64,000 nucleotides of DNA, from positions 248,001-312,000 of the forward strand of contig JANJXV010000189.1 of the NCBI GenBank assembly GCA_024803745.1. The letters run 5' to 3'. This stretch comes from Megascapheus bottae (Eukaryota > Chordata > Mammalia > Rodentia > Geomyidae). Position 1 is the first letter of the stretch. Every line of letters begins with the position of its first letter. The notes below the pieces were generated by a model, which worked only from the letters and a program-made list of their open reading frames with translations, had not been told where the DNA came from and did no database searches. Below are positions 41,446 to 54,360 of this stretch, one piece after another. The translations under genes were made by a program, and so were the position numbers.

Positions 41446-42706
41446 CTTCTTATAGAATTTTTAAAAAATGTATCTTGATTCATATTTCTGTTTGGTTTTG
41501 CCGTGTTAAAAAGAACATATGTAAGTCCTATCAGAAAGTGGGAGTCGCCAGAGGTGGGGCTCTTTCAGGAAGTACAAATACCCATGGAAGATTGATTGAC
41601 TAGTAGGCAAGGGGCATTGATGCTCTTTGGGCCTAGGGTCCTTTGTTCCTGAGCCTCTCCTCTCCCCAGACTCTAAGACATTTTTATCTGTCCTCTGACT
41701 GCCCATATTGGAAAGACTGATAGAAGCTTGGTAGCTCCTGGCACATTCTGCCCACCAACTCCTTCTTAGGACCAGGGGTTCCAAACTGCTCTCGTCTGGA
41801 ATGAAGGAACTACTTTGTAAAGAAGTGCCATTTAAGAAGTGGTGGCTGTACTATCTAAAGAACTGAGCTGTGACTTTTTTCACTGGAAGTCACAACTCCT
41901 ATAATGGATAATAACCTTGTTTGCAGAATGACTTATAACTGAGGTGGGAGAAGAAAACAGTACTCTGAAAATGATGGCTCTCCTGCAGAAATGTGATGTC
42001 CCCTTGTGAATCAGAGGCACTGAACCCCTCCTTGCCCCCACTCCCACCCCACTGCTTCCTGCTTAGTGTCTTGGGTAGGATCCCAGGATGGGGGTATAGT
42101 GGCATAGGCTACCAACTGCTATCTGAACAATGTAGTATAACTGAGGAGGTGGGAGGAGGTGTACAGTGGTAGCTTTCAGAGGTCTATATAGCACACAGAT
42201 ATAATGGATTCAACCTCCCAATGTACACTGTGGTACAAGAATTGGGAAGTACTAAGGGTTAAGTCATTAAATATCAGCTATGTTTGAAGCCTGGCTTGAG
42301 GGTGGAAGATCCACTTCAGAATGGTGCCCACTGGGCTGCTAGTGTTATTGAAGTAAAGCAAATATCACTTTCTTTCCCAGGTGGGCTTTCCACAGAGCAG
42401 CTTGAGTGAGCATCCTGGGGTGTGGTGGGTGACTGTCCCCATTAGTAATCCATGCAGTAAGTCTTTTCATGACCATGCACTGGAGTTGCATCTGTGATAT
42501 CCTATTGGTGACCCTTGGTAATCCACTCCAATGGGAGAGGTGAAGCCCTAAGAATATGAGTGCCAGGAGGCCTCAGAAAAGCATTCATATTGTCACCATG
42601 AATAAGGTTTAATGGGGATTTAGGCTGGAGAAAACCATACCAAGACCTTGGATGAGAGTAAGAATTAGCTCCATGAAAAAAGATGAACTTTAAAGCTCAA
42701 TAGAAA

Positions 42707-42915
42707 GCTGGGTGCTAGGTCTCATGCCACTAAACTACTAAGGGGCCTGAGATCTGAGAATCATAGCTCAAACCCAGCCGAGGAAAAGTTCATAAAATTC
42801 TTGTCTCTATCGAACCAGCAAAAACCTTTGACTTAGTGGCAGTGTGTCAGCCTTGAGTGAAAAAAGCCAAGTAAACACATGAGTCTCTGAGTTCAAGCCC
42901 CAGTATAGGCACCAA
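42707..42915 (+). mobile_element. B1-Geo SINE
   Basis: 'gctgggtgctaggtctcatgcc' (B1) and 'tgagttcaagccccagtata' (Geo end), with an A/C-rich tail. Confidence 0.85.
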
Positions 42916-45143
42916 AACAATAAAAACAAATCAAAACCCAAACCAAACGAAAACCCAGCCCAATAAAAAACCATTTTGATGGATGCAGTGAGCTACTCAA
43001 TCCAGAAATAAATTTCTTGTTAGGGAAATGTATGTGATATAGGGAGAGTAGATAATTTAGAAGCCAGATGGGGTTCAGGGACTAACCTGAGGCATACAAC
43101 AGCTGGGGTCTCTTCTCTATCAGCATCCTAGGAAATGTCCAGCATATTAACTGATGGCACCAAGACCATAGTGTACTGAATTTTAAACCATGAATTGTGG
43201 CTCAGTGGACTAGAATGGGGGTATTGAGACCCCCTAGACCAGCACTCTAGGGCAGTTTTCAGAACCAGCTGGCTCTGTTCCCTACCATCACAGCCAGATC
43301 TTGGATGAAGGAGACAGGAGGCAGAAGGAGAAACAATGAGAAAGAAGACAGTGGGCAAAAGCTCAGTGGTGTCTCAGGGCACAACCAAGTCAGGCTTTAG
43401 AGATAGTCCTATACAATGATATGAACAGTGGTACTGAGATGAAGTTCCAAGGCTGAGTAGACAGGGAGGATGGAGAAGGTTGTCCCATCCATCCACCAAC
43501 AGGATGGGCTGGTGTCATGTGGGCTGGTGCCCCAGTCTCAGTTGCATCGAGAGGCCATTTTGATCAATAATTCCTTTTATTTGTGGGTGCAGGAAAAAGA
43601 AAAGCAGTGCTTTAAAGGGAGAGAGAATGAATTTTCGAAGACAAGCTGGCAGGCTAGCATCTGAATGAAGACTAGAATGGTAAATGGAGTGGTCCTAGGA
43701 TGAAACTAACACTGGATCTCCCTTATGCATTAACGACAGCATGCGGCTTTCCCTTGGTACCAATGCGTATTTTTGGACTATTTCTTCATTCTTATTCTTT
43801 GGCTTTGAACAGCGGACATGGTCTATAGCATTATGGTGGTTTTGTAGATGGAATCTGGCAGTGGTTTTACTTTTCACTGATTCCCAGTCATACTTCCTCT
43901 CTGTGACTCACTTCCCTTGTCATCATGTAATGGATGGCACACAATCAACTGCTGCTCTCAAAGGCTTCCGGTTCTCTTAATGAACCCTTATAGAGCGTTT
44001 TGTGTTGATATGATTTTTCTCTTTGAGGAAATGTAGATACAGGATTAGGATATAGCCAAATGGCTACTTTCTTCTCTGAATTCACTGTTTGGAGTTGAAA
44101 AAAAAATGCCTGCTGAAGGAAGTAAAGAAAGTGAGTCAGTGGATTGGTTTCTGTTTTTATCCCTAGCCTTTTATTCCTGCAAGAGTATTCTTCCAGCTTC
44201 CTGCTTCTCCCTTTAACACCTTTGTGTCTGGCTCTGCACTTTGAAACACATTCTACCCCAGAAGGAGGTAGGGCCTCCCTCAGGGACTGAGGTTGTTAGA
44301 AGATGTGGACAACTTTGCTTCAATTAATCTCCCACTTCCTCCGTTGATGCTTATGATTCAGAGATGCACCTGAGTCTTGTGTCCCTTATCTATAGAATGA
44401 AGTCAACAACAAAGCCTTACAGGGTCCTCAGAAGGATTGAAACAGATGAAGACTATCATAGATGTGGCAGTGGCTAGGCCCACGGCAAAGACACCTGAGT
44501 GTTCACTCTCTGAGCCATTCTGGGTCCTATTGTTTTGCATGGAGCTCACGTCTTTACAGCATCATGAGTCAGGCCAGTCTCTGCTTTTAGTCAAAGAAGT
44601 TGATTATTCATATTGGCTTTATTCCAGAGAGAGTATTGTAATGTCACAAGACTGTAACTCCAGCCATGTGTCAGCTTGGCTTCCTAAATTATGTGAAGTC
44701 TATGTGCAATGTGCTGGTACTGACACCACAAAGTGAACAGGAGACGCAATGGGACAAATGAGGCAAGTGGCTAATACCTCTTTTGGCCTAATCTTACAGT
44801 TTCTAAAATGAGTTTCGGGCCTACAGCACTACCAGCTTGAGCCTGTCAGGGAGGGCGAAAGACAAGGGGAAAACCCACTATGGTTTGGAGCAGACTGGAC
44901 ACTGGCACTCTGACTGGGGCTGAGTGATGACTGAGGGCGTTGCAGCTTCCCAGGTTGGCATTGAAGTTGATGCTGTTGATAGAACTAACCATTGGCCACT
45001 GATTATGAAAGGGCACCAGACAATATTTGTCACGATGTCAAACTATTCTGGGTGGTTGCTTATGAATAATTTGTATCATTTTTCTTTACATTTTCCAAAG
45101 TGTTGTTCAGCTTTCAGGGGCTTCTTAAAAAGGAATGACATTT

Positions 45144-45350
45144 AGGCCAAGGGCTGGTGGCTCATATCTCTAATCCTAGCAACTCAGGACATTTGAGATC
45201 TGAGGATCACAATTCAAATCCCGTCTAGGCAGGAGAGCCTGTAGGGATATAACCTCCAATTAACCACCAAAAAGCTGTAGCTGGAGCTATGGATCAAGTA
45301 GAACAGCAGAAAAAGCTAAGGGAGAGTGCCCAGGCCTGGGGTTCAAGCTG

Positions 45351-45352
<2 letters not shown>
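45144..45352 (+). mobile_element. B1-Geo SINE
   Basis: 'gggctggtggctcatatctc', 'ctccaattaaccaccaaaaa' and 'tggggttcaagctgcagca'. The tail has become (CA)n. Confidence 0.92.

Positions 45353-45400
<48 letters not shown>
45353..45400. repeat. (CA)n microsatellite
   Basis: About 23 CA units grown from the SINE tail. Confidence 0.97.
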
Positions 45401-45402
<2 letters not shown>

Positions 45403-45419
45403 GAATGAAAGAAATAGCA

Positions 45420-45755
45420 CTTAAAATTTTTGGTTTTACCTAGATACATGAGGCCATATAGGATAAGGCTAAATGAAAGGACCTCCAAGATATAGAAACA
45501 AGAGCCGTATAAGGTGTGACTGTTGTTCTTAATGTACTATGTTGTTTCTCATCTTGCCTTGTTATCTGATATATTGTATATATGTTTATTTGAAATAGGA
45601 TAGGGAAAGAGGAAAACAAGATGAGGGGATGGGGTGGGGGCGAGAAATGGGGACAAAAACATGAGAAGGGGTAACAATGATTGTTAAGAAATGTACCTTT
45701 TGTCTGGTGAATATAATGTAACTCTTCTATTAATTACAATAAAAAATTAAAAAAG
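45420..45755 (+). mobile_element. LINE-1 3' UTR end
   Basis: A G-rich 3' UTR stretch ('gaggggatggggtggggg', 'gaaatggggacaaaaacatg') runs into a terminal 'taattacaataaaaaatt' with an A-rich tail. The reverse complement of this terminus is seen in the short insertions at 27.8 and 59.3 kb, which defines the local L1 3' end. Confidence 0.75.
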
Positions 45756-45929
45756 AATTCAGTCGTATAAAAAATTTGGTTTTATTGAGTTTAGCATACA
45801 TAGTAGACCATGCACCTTAAACATGCAACATTAAAGTGTGAATATTCACATTTTGTGAATTATGCCTTGTCTTATTTTGTGGGGTTTCAATAGAAAACCT
45901 GAAATGATATTATTTAGAAAGAGAAGGCA

Positions 45930-46025
45930 TTTAATTAACCACCAAATACACTTGAAGTAGAGCTGTGGCTCAAATAATAGTGCTAGTCTCGAGCAAAAAA
46001 ATGCTCACGGACAGTGCCCAGATCT

Positions 46026-46028
<3 letters not shown>
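45930..46028 (+). mobile_element. B1-Geo SINE, 5'-truncated
   Basis: Linker 'aattaaccaccaaatacac' and Geo 'agctgtggctcaaataatag'. Confidence 0.8.
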
Positions 46029-46069
<41 letters not shown>

Positions 46070-46076
46070 GCGTGCA
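46029..46076. repeat. (CA)n(CG) microsatellite
   Basis: CA run ending in CACGCACGCGTGCAC, at a SINE tail. Confidence 0.95.
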
Positions 46077-46450
46077 CAACTAATACAATTTGAGGGTACT
46101 CCATCTTCATGGCTGCATCCAACTGTAATATTAAATCCTGAAGACCCCATTTCCAATACCATCAACCTTTGGATTCAGTGTACTAAGATTTCGAATTTGT
46201 AGAGGACACATTCAAACTGTGATACGCTTAAACACTGCAAAAAAAAAAAAAAGAGAAAAGTACAGCTCTTGATAAGTAAATGAATCAGTGGAAAGATGGG
46301 GATCTGATCTTTTCCAGCCTCTAAGGCCTAATAGTAAGTTTAATGTAAATGAAGATGGGAGGATAAATATTTAAATATTAGGAGCATAGTGTGTGAAAAG
46401 CAAGGAAGTAATCTAGGAAGGCCTATGCATTCCTTACTCATGACACTTCT

Positions 46451-46680
46451 TTTTTTCTTTATTGTGCTAGTCCTGGGGCTTGAACTTAGGACCTGGGCAC
46501 TGTTGCTGAATATTTGCGACTGATGTTAGTGATCTACCATTTGAGGCACAATTCCATTTCAGCTATTTTATGCTTAGTTGGAGATAAGATTTTCCTGCCC
46601 AACATGGCATTAAACTGCGATTCTCAGATCTCACCTTCCTGAGTAGCTAGAGTTACAGACAAGTGCCACTGGGCTTGGCT
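46451..46680 (-). mobile_element. B1-Geo SINE, diverged
   Basis: 'ctagtcctggggcttgaactt' (Geo) and 'cttcctgagtagctagagttac' (B1). Confidence 0.88.
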
Positions 46681-46719
46681 AAATTAGGTGAGATACTCCT
46701 GATTAAGATTTATATTAGG

Positions 46720-46912
46720 AGGCTGGGAGTGTGGCCTAGTGGTAGAGTGGTTGCATAGCATGCATGAAACCCTGGATTTGATTCCTCAGTACCACATACT
46801 CAGAAACAGCTGGAAGTGGTGCTGTGGCTCAAGTGGTAGAGCACTATCCCTGAGAAAGCCCAAGGGCAGTGCCCAGGCCCTGAATTCAAGCCCCAGGATA
46901 GGCAAAAAAAAA
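46720..46912 (+). mobile_element. IDL-Geo SINE
   Basis: 'aggctgggagtgtggcctagtgg', 'gatttgattcctcagtacc' and complete Geo with an A tail. Confidence 0.93.
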
Positions 46913-47094
46913 TTGTATTAAGTTTCAGTTCCAAAGCAATAATATGTTGTAAAAATGCATTGTTGATACAAATAACAAAATAAAAATAAACCATTCTTAA
47001 TTGCATCCAGGGAGTTGACAATGGAAAGGAAAGGGGCTCTCACAAACTGTGCGTAGAATTTGCAAATCAGTACAAGTTTTTTGTTTATTTGTTT

Positions 47095-47275
47095 TTTTAA
47101 GTGTTAGCCCATTTGGGCTGCTGTAACAAAATGCCTGAGATGGGAAAACATACAAGAGGCATTTATTGCTCACAGTTCTGGAAGTTGGAAAGTTTAAAAT
47201 CAAGACATCAGATTCATTGTCTAGTGGTAGCTCATTCTTCATAGATGGTGCCTTCTCTTTAAAAAGGAGTTGTGC
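47095..47275 (-). mobile_element. MaLR-like LTR fragment
   Basis: 'gctgtaacaaaatgcctgaga' and 'attgctcacagttctggaag' are characteristic of reversed MLT1/MST LTR 3' parts. Confidence 0.55.
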
Positions 47276-47995
47276 AGGAAGGATTCAATTCAAAATATTA
47301 AGTCAGAAGCACCTTGATCAATCGTCTCTTCCAATGTTCTCCATGTCTTTCCCAACTCTACCTTTTAGCATGGTGGATGGAGAAAGGGAAGAGGCTTGTT
47401 GGGGCTTTTAATTTTGTGGTGATTTGTATTATTTTCTTTGTTTTTGTCTTTCATTCTATTTCTCCACTTCTTTTCTTCCTTTCTCTATCTCTTTCCTTCT
47501 TTCTTTCTTCCTAGCCATTGGCATTAGATTTATGCATGTGAATTTTGGGTAGATACAAATATTTAAAAATCACATTGGAAATTTCCCAGCAGTGCATTAC
47601 AAATGGACAGACAATGTCCAGGATGCAGTAGATAGAAGATGATTTGATCTGGCTCAGTGTAAGCTAGACATCTTCTTGTATAATTCTCATTGTTGTCTTT
47701 TTGACAGAGGAGGAAACAGAAGCTCAACAAGGTCAAGTGGTTTGCTCAAGTTCACACAGCAGTTTTCCATGAAGTGAGTCCTTAATCTAGGGCTGGGTAA
47801 CTCCAAAGTTCATTCTTGACTTGTTGTAATGTAATATACAAAAATGTATGCAAGTTTTCTGGGGCTTTTGACATTTGTCAGCTCAGGGGAAGTGACATAT
47901 GCTTTTCATGGAAAGTCTCACACTTCAAAATGAACAGAAGACAGAAAGAATTGAGATCTGTCATCTGTGGCTGATGCTTCATTTTCATTTTCATT

Positions 47996-48230
47996 TTTTT
48001 TTGTCGGTTGTGGGGCTTGAACTTTGGGCCTGGGTACTGTCCCTGAGCTCTTCAGCTCAACGCTAGCACTCTACCACTTGGGCCACAATTCCTACTTCTG
48101 GTTTTGTGATGGTTAATTGGAGATAAGAGCCTCCTGGACTTTCCTGCCCCAGGTTGGCTTTGAACCACAATCCACAGATCTCAGCCTCCCGAGTAGGTAG
48201 GATTATAGATGTGAGCCACCAGTGCCCGGC
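47996..48230 (-). mobile_element. B1-Geo SINE with imperfect TSD
   Basis: Full reversed Geo, linker and B1. Flanked by TGATGCTTCAT on the left and TGCTGCTTCAT on the right, one mismatch. Confidence 0.95.
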
Positions 48231-49434
48231 TGCTGCTTCATATTCTATGTGAGCATTCAGCACATAGAATTTTCTAATATATGTCCAGTACTAACATAGC
48301 CATCCACTAAACCTAGGAGTTGGTATTCCAGTTAGTGTTTACTTCTAGATTTTAGTTAATAAGCTCCAACATTGTACATTTATTATAATTAATATTGGGG
48401 AACTTTCAGCATGTGATTCAATGTGGAGAATGTTCATCAGACATTATAAGGTGTCCTAGATGTCTTATAAGTGAAATAAAAAGTTAATGAAAAATGATTC
48501 ATGAGATTTCTGCATTATGAAACGAGATGCTATAAAGCATTTAAGTCTCATGGCTAGGGGGACAGGGAGGAGTCTGCAAAGCATCTATAATTTCATTAGC
48601 CCCTGGTGAATATATTCAACATTTATTTTGTAGTCATTCCATGCAAAGTCTTTGGAATTCCCAGAAGAATAGAGATATATCCCATACATTCAGTGTCCAA
48701 ATGCAAATGAGACCTGGAGCCTGTCCTAGGAGTTCTGGGGGAGGTGGTGCAGGCTCTGACCCACCTAGAATTCTGAGGGTAAACTGGAGTGTCAGGGTGT
48801 TGCAGAGGATGATGGCGGTAGCAATAAAACCTTAAAGGTTGAAGTCTTCTCAATGCTGAGCATTAGCAGTGTATATTTCTTCTGTGTCCATGTCAAGCAT
48901 TATGGCATAGTTCAAACAAGGGAGGAAGGTATTATCCAAGCAGGCCCAGAGGTCGATGCTCACGGAATGCAGGGCTTTCTTGTGAGATAAGGACGTTGGT
49001 ACTTGAGAAGTAAAGAGGGCTTCGTTGGCAATGTGATATTTGACGTGGATTATTAAGCATGATAGGAAGTGATCGGAGAAATGGATAAGCGAAAAGAGGG
49101 TTCCGGGAAGAGAGAATCACATATGCAGAAACAGGATGTGTGAAGGGGCAGGAGAGATGACTCATTTAGTTTGGCAGGAATCTGGGCAGGTCGTTGGCAC
49201 AAGAAGAGCAGAAGATGGGTAAAGTCTAGACTGGTGACGTCTTCCTGTTTGTGACCTACTTTCCTCACCAGAATGGATCCTCAGTGAGCAAATGACCTCA
49301 CTCATCTTGTTTGCTGATTTCTGACCAGTATCCAGATAGTGTTTGACAGAGTGTGGGGATAAGTCAACCATGACTAAGTGAATGGAGAGTGCTTGAAGAC
49401 CCCAGTGGTAATTTGGATCTGGACTCTCTCCAAA

Positions 49435-49765
49435 GGAGCACATGTTAGAAACTTGGTCCTCAGTTTGGTACTATTGAAAGTGATGGAACTTTTGAAATGG
49501 GACCTTGTAGGAAGTTCTCAAGTGATACCAATGTGCCCTTAGGGGAGATTGTGGGACTGGAGCTTTCTTTGTTGGTATCTCAGCTATGATGTTTCACCAT
49601 CTACTCCTCCCCACTCCCTCCCCCACAATCATGATGTGCTATCTTATCACTGTTCCAAAAGGAATAGGTCCTCATGGCCGAGAACCTCAAAAATGGATCC
49701 AAATAAACCTCTTTTCTTTATAAGTTATTTCAGGTGTTTGTTATAGCAATGGGAAGCTGGATATC
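49435..49765 (+). mobile_element. MaLR-like solo LTR
   Basis: 'gttagaaacttggtcctcag', 'gaaatgggaccttgtagga' and 'atggatccaaataaacctc' appear in the order of forward MLT1/MST-type LTRs, including the polyadenylation-side end. No internal retroviral region. Confidence 0.6.
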
Positions 49766-49837
49766 ACGGGTCTTCTTCACTAATCACTGAGATAACACAT
49801 GAGGCCCTTCTGGTTTGCCATTCAATTATTCACTTAT

Positions 49838-49948
49838 TTCTGAGACAGGGTCTCACTGTGCAATCCAGACTGATCTTAAATTTCTGATCCTTCTGCCTTG
49901 CCCTCCAGAAAGCTGAGTAGAATTACAGGTGTGTGCTACTATGTCCAA
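49838..49948 (-). mobile_element. B1 SINE monomer
   Basis: 'gagacagggtctcactgtgc' and 'gaattacaggtgtgtgctac', reversed B1 without Geo. Confidence 0.88.
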
Positions 49949-50067
49949 AATCTTTTTCCCCCTTCTGTTTCTCCTTTGTTTTCTTTCTCCTTGTCCTAAT
50001 CTTCTTCCTCTCTATCTCTCAATGGAGATCTCAATTCTTGCTTGAGTATAGTCTAAGTAGTCTTTCT

Positions 50068-50270
50068 CTTTTTTTTTCTTTCTTGCAGGTCCTGGGGACT
50101 GAACTCAGAGCCTGAGAACTGTCCTTGAGCTTTCCTCAAGGCTAGTGCTCTACCACTTGTACCACAGTACCACTTCCAGCTTTTTCTATGTATGTGGAAT
50201 GGAGGAATAGAACACTGGTCTTTGTGCACGTTAGGCAAGCACTCTACCACTAGGCCAAACTCCTGGCCTC
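50068..50270 (-). mobile_element. IDL-Geo SINE with 15-bp TSD
   Basis: CTAAGTAGTCTTTCT flanks it at 50053-50067 and 50271-50285. Reversed Geo and IDL are complete. Confidence 0.97.
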
Positions 50271-50463
50271 CTAAGTAGTCTTTCTGAGAACATTTCTGGG
50301 TGGTAAACTTTCTGAATCTAGGTATATATTTAAGTTGTACTTACTTTCTCCTTATCCTTATATTACAGTTGTAGATGTTGAAGCCTGAGTTGAAGCCTGT
50401 ATTATTCTTTTGTAAGTTGACTATTTACATACCCCACACCACCAAACCTTTCACAATCTCATT

Positions 50464-50508
50464 TTCTGAGTAGGTAGGATTACAGGCATGAGCCACCAGC
50501 ACCCAGCA
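50464..50508 (-). mobile_element. B1-half fragment
   Basis: 'gagtaggtaggattacaggc' and 'gagccaccagcacccagc'. Confidence 0.75.
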
Positions 50509-50655
50509 ATAAATCAGATTCTTTATGGTTCTTTGCCTCATTAAAACACTCATGGTTATGATCTTGAAGATCAAATGCTAGACTTGGAGGTCAAATGCTA
50601 GAATTGAAGACACCATACTGTTACTTCAGAGTTTGTGCCAAAGTTTACATGTAAT

Positions 50656-50812
50656 TTTTTTTTGTCAGTCTTGGGGCTTGAACTTAGGGCTTGGGCACTG
50701 TCTTGGGCTTTCTCACAAGGTTAGTGCTCTACCACTTGAGCCACAGCTCCACTTCTGAGCTTTATGTATGCCAGGCAAGCACTCTACCACTAGGGTACAT
50801 TTCTGGCCCCTG
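50656..50812 (-). mobile_element. IDL-Geo SINE with internal deletion
   Basis: Geo is complete, but the IDL middle (B-box region) is missing between 'cttctgagctttatgtatg' and 'ccaggcaagcactctacc'. Confidence 0.9.
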
Positions 50813-50819
50813 TTTAGAT

Positions 50820-51170
50820 GTAATTTAAATGTGCCTCCAAAAGTTGAATGTGTTAGAGCTTGGTCTTCAATGAGGCTTATTAGGAGTTGAGATCTTTAAG
50901 AGATAGGACCAAGATGGCGCATATTAGGTCAATTAGGATTGTGTTCTTACAAGGGATTATGGGACTTCAGACTCCCTCTCCCTCCCTTCCTCCCTCCCTC
51001 CCTCCCTCTGGCTTTCTGTTTTGAGATGTGATCTTTTCTTCCCACAAATACCCCAACTATTGCCATCTGCCAAAAGAAGGAATAGTAGAGGGAAAGCTCT
51101 CATCAGAATCTGTGCCGTGTTGTTTGAGTCTCTGAAATAGTGAACTAAATATTCCTGCCACTCCCCTCCC
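50820..51170 (+). mobile_element. MaLR-like LTR remnant
   Basis: 'ttaaatgtgcctccaaaagt', 'gatctttaagagataggacc' and 'gtgaactaaatattcctgcc' are in forward LTR order. A CCCT-rich patch lies inside (50980-51007). Confidence 0.5.
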
Positions 51171-51179
51171 GGACTCTTT

Positions 51180-51425
51180 TGTTTTCTGTATGTGCTATTC
51201 CTGGGGCTTGAACACAGGGCCTGGGCACTATCCCTGGGCTTCTTTTGCTCAAGGCTTAGCACTCTACCACTTGCACCACACCTCCATTTCCAGCTTATTA
51301 TGTATGTGTACTTACTTGGAAAGAAGAGTCTCACAAACTTACTTTCCTTGGGCTGGCTTCAAATCCAGATCCTCAAACCTCAAGCCTTGTAAGTAGCTAG
51401 GATTACAGGCGTGAGCCACCCTCCT
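51180..51425 (-). mobile_element. B1-Geo SINE
   Basis: 'tattcctggggcttgaacac' (Geo) and 'gtaagtagctaggattacagg' (B1). Confidence 0.9.
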
Positions 51426-53039
51426 TGGATTCTATCTCCCTCTTTTAAAATAAAGCGATTTTGGCTTGAAGTTCCAGTATCACATTGAAAGATGGGCTGA
51501 TCCAGCCTCAATGAGGGTACAGGGTGTGGATAGTGTCTGGACATATCCCAGGGGTAAAAAGATACAGTGGTCCCTCTTTTTTCTGTGCAGAGTGAAGAAT
51601 GTAAGTTATCATTGGAGTCCTGGGTTGTAATTCAGAAAGCATATTGGTATACTAACCCTGCAGATGGCTCTGTGCTTCCAGTACCTGATTGTTCCCAGCA
51701 ACAGACACAAACAAGTCCAAAGTATCATTTTCTGGACAATCAAAGCCACCTCTCACCTTACCAACTCTCCTGTGATGTTAAAATTTTCTGTTGTCTTTAA
51801 TCCCTGTTTCACATCCCTAACTTCCCAGGTCTCACTGATGCTTCTGCAATTTGGGGTCAAAATAATGTGTTTCTTAATTCCTTGCACCCCCTGGGTCCCC
51901 TGGGTGGCAGGACAGATATGCCACAGATAGAGTCACTGCTGGCCCATGTTTCCCAGGCCTCCATAGAACACTTGAGATGGCAGGCAGCTCAGGGACTTTT
52001 GGAGTCTGCAGACAGTGACACAGCTGTGACTCATTTTTCCCCAGCTCTTTTTTTTTTTGCTTCCTGCCCCTCTCCCCGCATTTGCTGCCAGCTCAGCCTC
52101 ATGTTGCATAGAAAAGTCCTTAACCAGACTCTAACAAAATAATAGCTTTTGTCTCCAGCGATTGGCTGTTATCATTTTTTTCTTCTCTGTGGAGGGAGCA
52201 AGATTTCTCATTTATTTCTTCCTGCTCCCGGTGAATTGAGTTTTCTTTTAGGGTCTTTGTAAATTGCAGGGTTATTTTTTTTTTGAAGTCTCTCATTTCT
52301 TGCCTACACACTCCCATTATTTCTTTGAATTCTTTAGCAGCGAGCTTCGTTTATTCTATTCGTGATGTTCTCTACCCCTACATGTTTTGCCTTTAATGGT
52401 TCTTCCATTCAAAAAGCCAATTTTATTCTGTGCCCTTGAGTTATTATTTTTAATAGCAGTATTATTTCTCTGTATTCCATCTACTTCCCAATTAAAAAAA
52501 TTTCAGAAACTTGATTGGAGTTACTTCTTTAATATCACAAATCTGAGTTATTGCAAAGTCGTGTGCCACAATTTGGGTCTGTTTCCTAAAATGTAGTTAT
52601 TTATTTTATTTTTTAAAAAATTGCTATTAAAAAGGTGATATACAGAGATGTTATAGTCCATTAATGAGTACATTTCTTTTTGGACAATGTCACCCCTTCT
52701 CTTACTCTCAGTTTCTTTTCCCTCTTGTCCCCTCTCACAAGTTGTATAATTCATTTCCAACATAGTGTCTAATAAGTACCACTAATGCATTCACTTCTTA
52801 TCCCTTCATTTCTATGCCTCCCCTACCTTCCCAAAGATAGATAAACGAACAAACATGGCAGAAAGAACAGAAAAGAGAAACAATGACAAAAAAACTCTCA
52901 TTTTCATTTGCTGAAGTTCATTTTGCTATAAATCATTTTATAGGATCAGAGGCATGTAGGCTTGCACCTTTGTGTTTCTCCCCTAAGGGTATCCTCCTTT
53001 GATTTCACTGTATGTGAGTTTCTAGAGTCATATATATAT

Positions 53040-53126
53040 ATTTTTTTTTCCCCAGAGCTGAGAATTGAACTCAGAGCCTTGCCCTTGCCAGGCAAGGGCT
53101 CTTCCGCGAGCCAAATCCCCAACCCC
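53040..53126 (-). mobile_element. ID SINE inside the L1
   Basis: 'agagctgagaattgaactcag', 'ccaggcaagggctcttccgc' and 'gccaaatccccaacccc' give a reversed ID monomer. AGAGTC-atATATAT direct repeats flank it. Confidence 0.85.
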
Positions 53127-54227
53127 AAGAGTCCTATATATTGTATCATGTCCCAGGCTCTTGTAGATCTAGCTCCCACATTTGAGAGAAAATATGAGCC
53201 ATTTGTCTCTGAGTTTGGCTTACCTCACTTAATGACTAAATAGCACAATATTACCTTTTCTAATGGCTATGTAAAATACTATTGTGTATAGGTACCATAA
53301 TTTTGGATCCATTCATCTATTGTAAGTCATCTGCGCTGTTCTCATAACTTGAATAGTACAGCAATGAACATGGGTGTTGCTTGTCCTTTTGGTTTCCTGG
53401 CTCGTGGTGTTCTGGATAGATGCCCAGGAGTAGTAAGGCTGGGTTGCAAGGAAGATCCATGTTTAGCTTTTTTTTTGAGAATCGTCCAGACTGCTGTCCA
53501 GAGTGGTTGAAACAGTTTACATTCCCATAAACAGTGCAATACAGCTCCTTTCCCCCCCATCCCTGCCAACATTTGTTGTCGCTTAAATTCACAATGTTGT
53601 TCAGTCTAACGGTGGTGGGGGGTGAGATGGAATCTCAAAGTTGTTTTGACTCACATTTCCTTTGTGGCCAGGAGCATTTCTTTATGTATTTCTTTGCCAT
53701 TCTTTCCTCTTCTTCTAAGCAGTCCTTCCTTAGCACCTTTGCCCATTCAGTGATTGGTTTATTAACTTGGGAAGTGGGTACTGTTTGAGCAACATGTATA
53801 TTTTAAATATTAGGCCTTCATTGGGTATATTACTAGTAAAGAGCTTCTCTCAGTCTGTTGGCTGTCTTTCTAGTTTAATAACTATGTCTTTTGCTGTATA
53901 GAATTTTTTTATTTTGATGTAATCCCATTTATTGTGCCCCTGGGGCTTGTTTCAAAAAGTTTTTGCCTATGCCTATGAGTTACAGTGTTTCTCCTAGTCT
54001 CTTGCAGCAATTTTAAAGTTTCAGGTCTGATGTTGAGATTTTTGATCTACTTTGAGTTGATATTAGTGCATGGTGACAAAAAGGGATCCATGTTTAGTTT
54101 CCTGCATATGGATGCCCAGTTTTCCCAACACCAATTATTGAAGACACTATCCTTTTTTTCCCACTGGATATCTTGGCTTCATTATCAAACATTAGATAAC
54201 TGTAGGTATATGATTTTATTGAACTTT

Positions 54228-54232
<5 letters not shown>

Positions 54233-54269
<37 letters not shown>
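54233..54269. repeat. (GT)n microsatellite in the L1
   Basis: About 18 GT units. Confidence 0.97.
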
Positions 54270-54272
<3 letters not shown>

Positions 54273-54277
54273 ACCAA

Positions 54278-54360
54278 GCTCTTTTCTCTTCCTCCTCCTC
54301 TTCCCCCCCTCCCTTCTTGTTCTTCTGCTTCTGCTTCTCCTGTTTCTGCTTCTTCTTCAC
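54278..54360. repeat. CT-rich (CTTCTG)n-like patch
   Basis: Pyrimidine-rich hexamer-like sequence replaces expected L1 sequence here. Probably an expansion. Confidence 0.6.

Noticed and set aside
52100..52400. Possible conserved non-coding element
   Set aside because: Looks unique and repeat-free, but nothing in the sequence alone shows function; it would need alignment.
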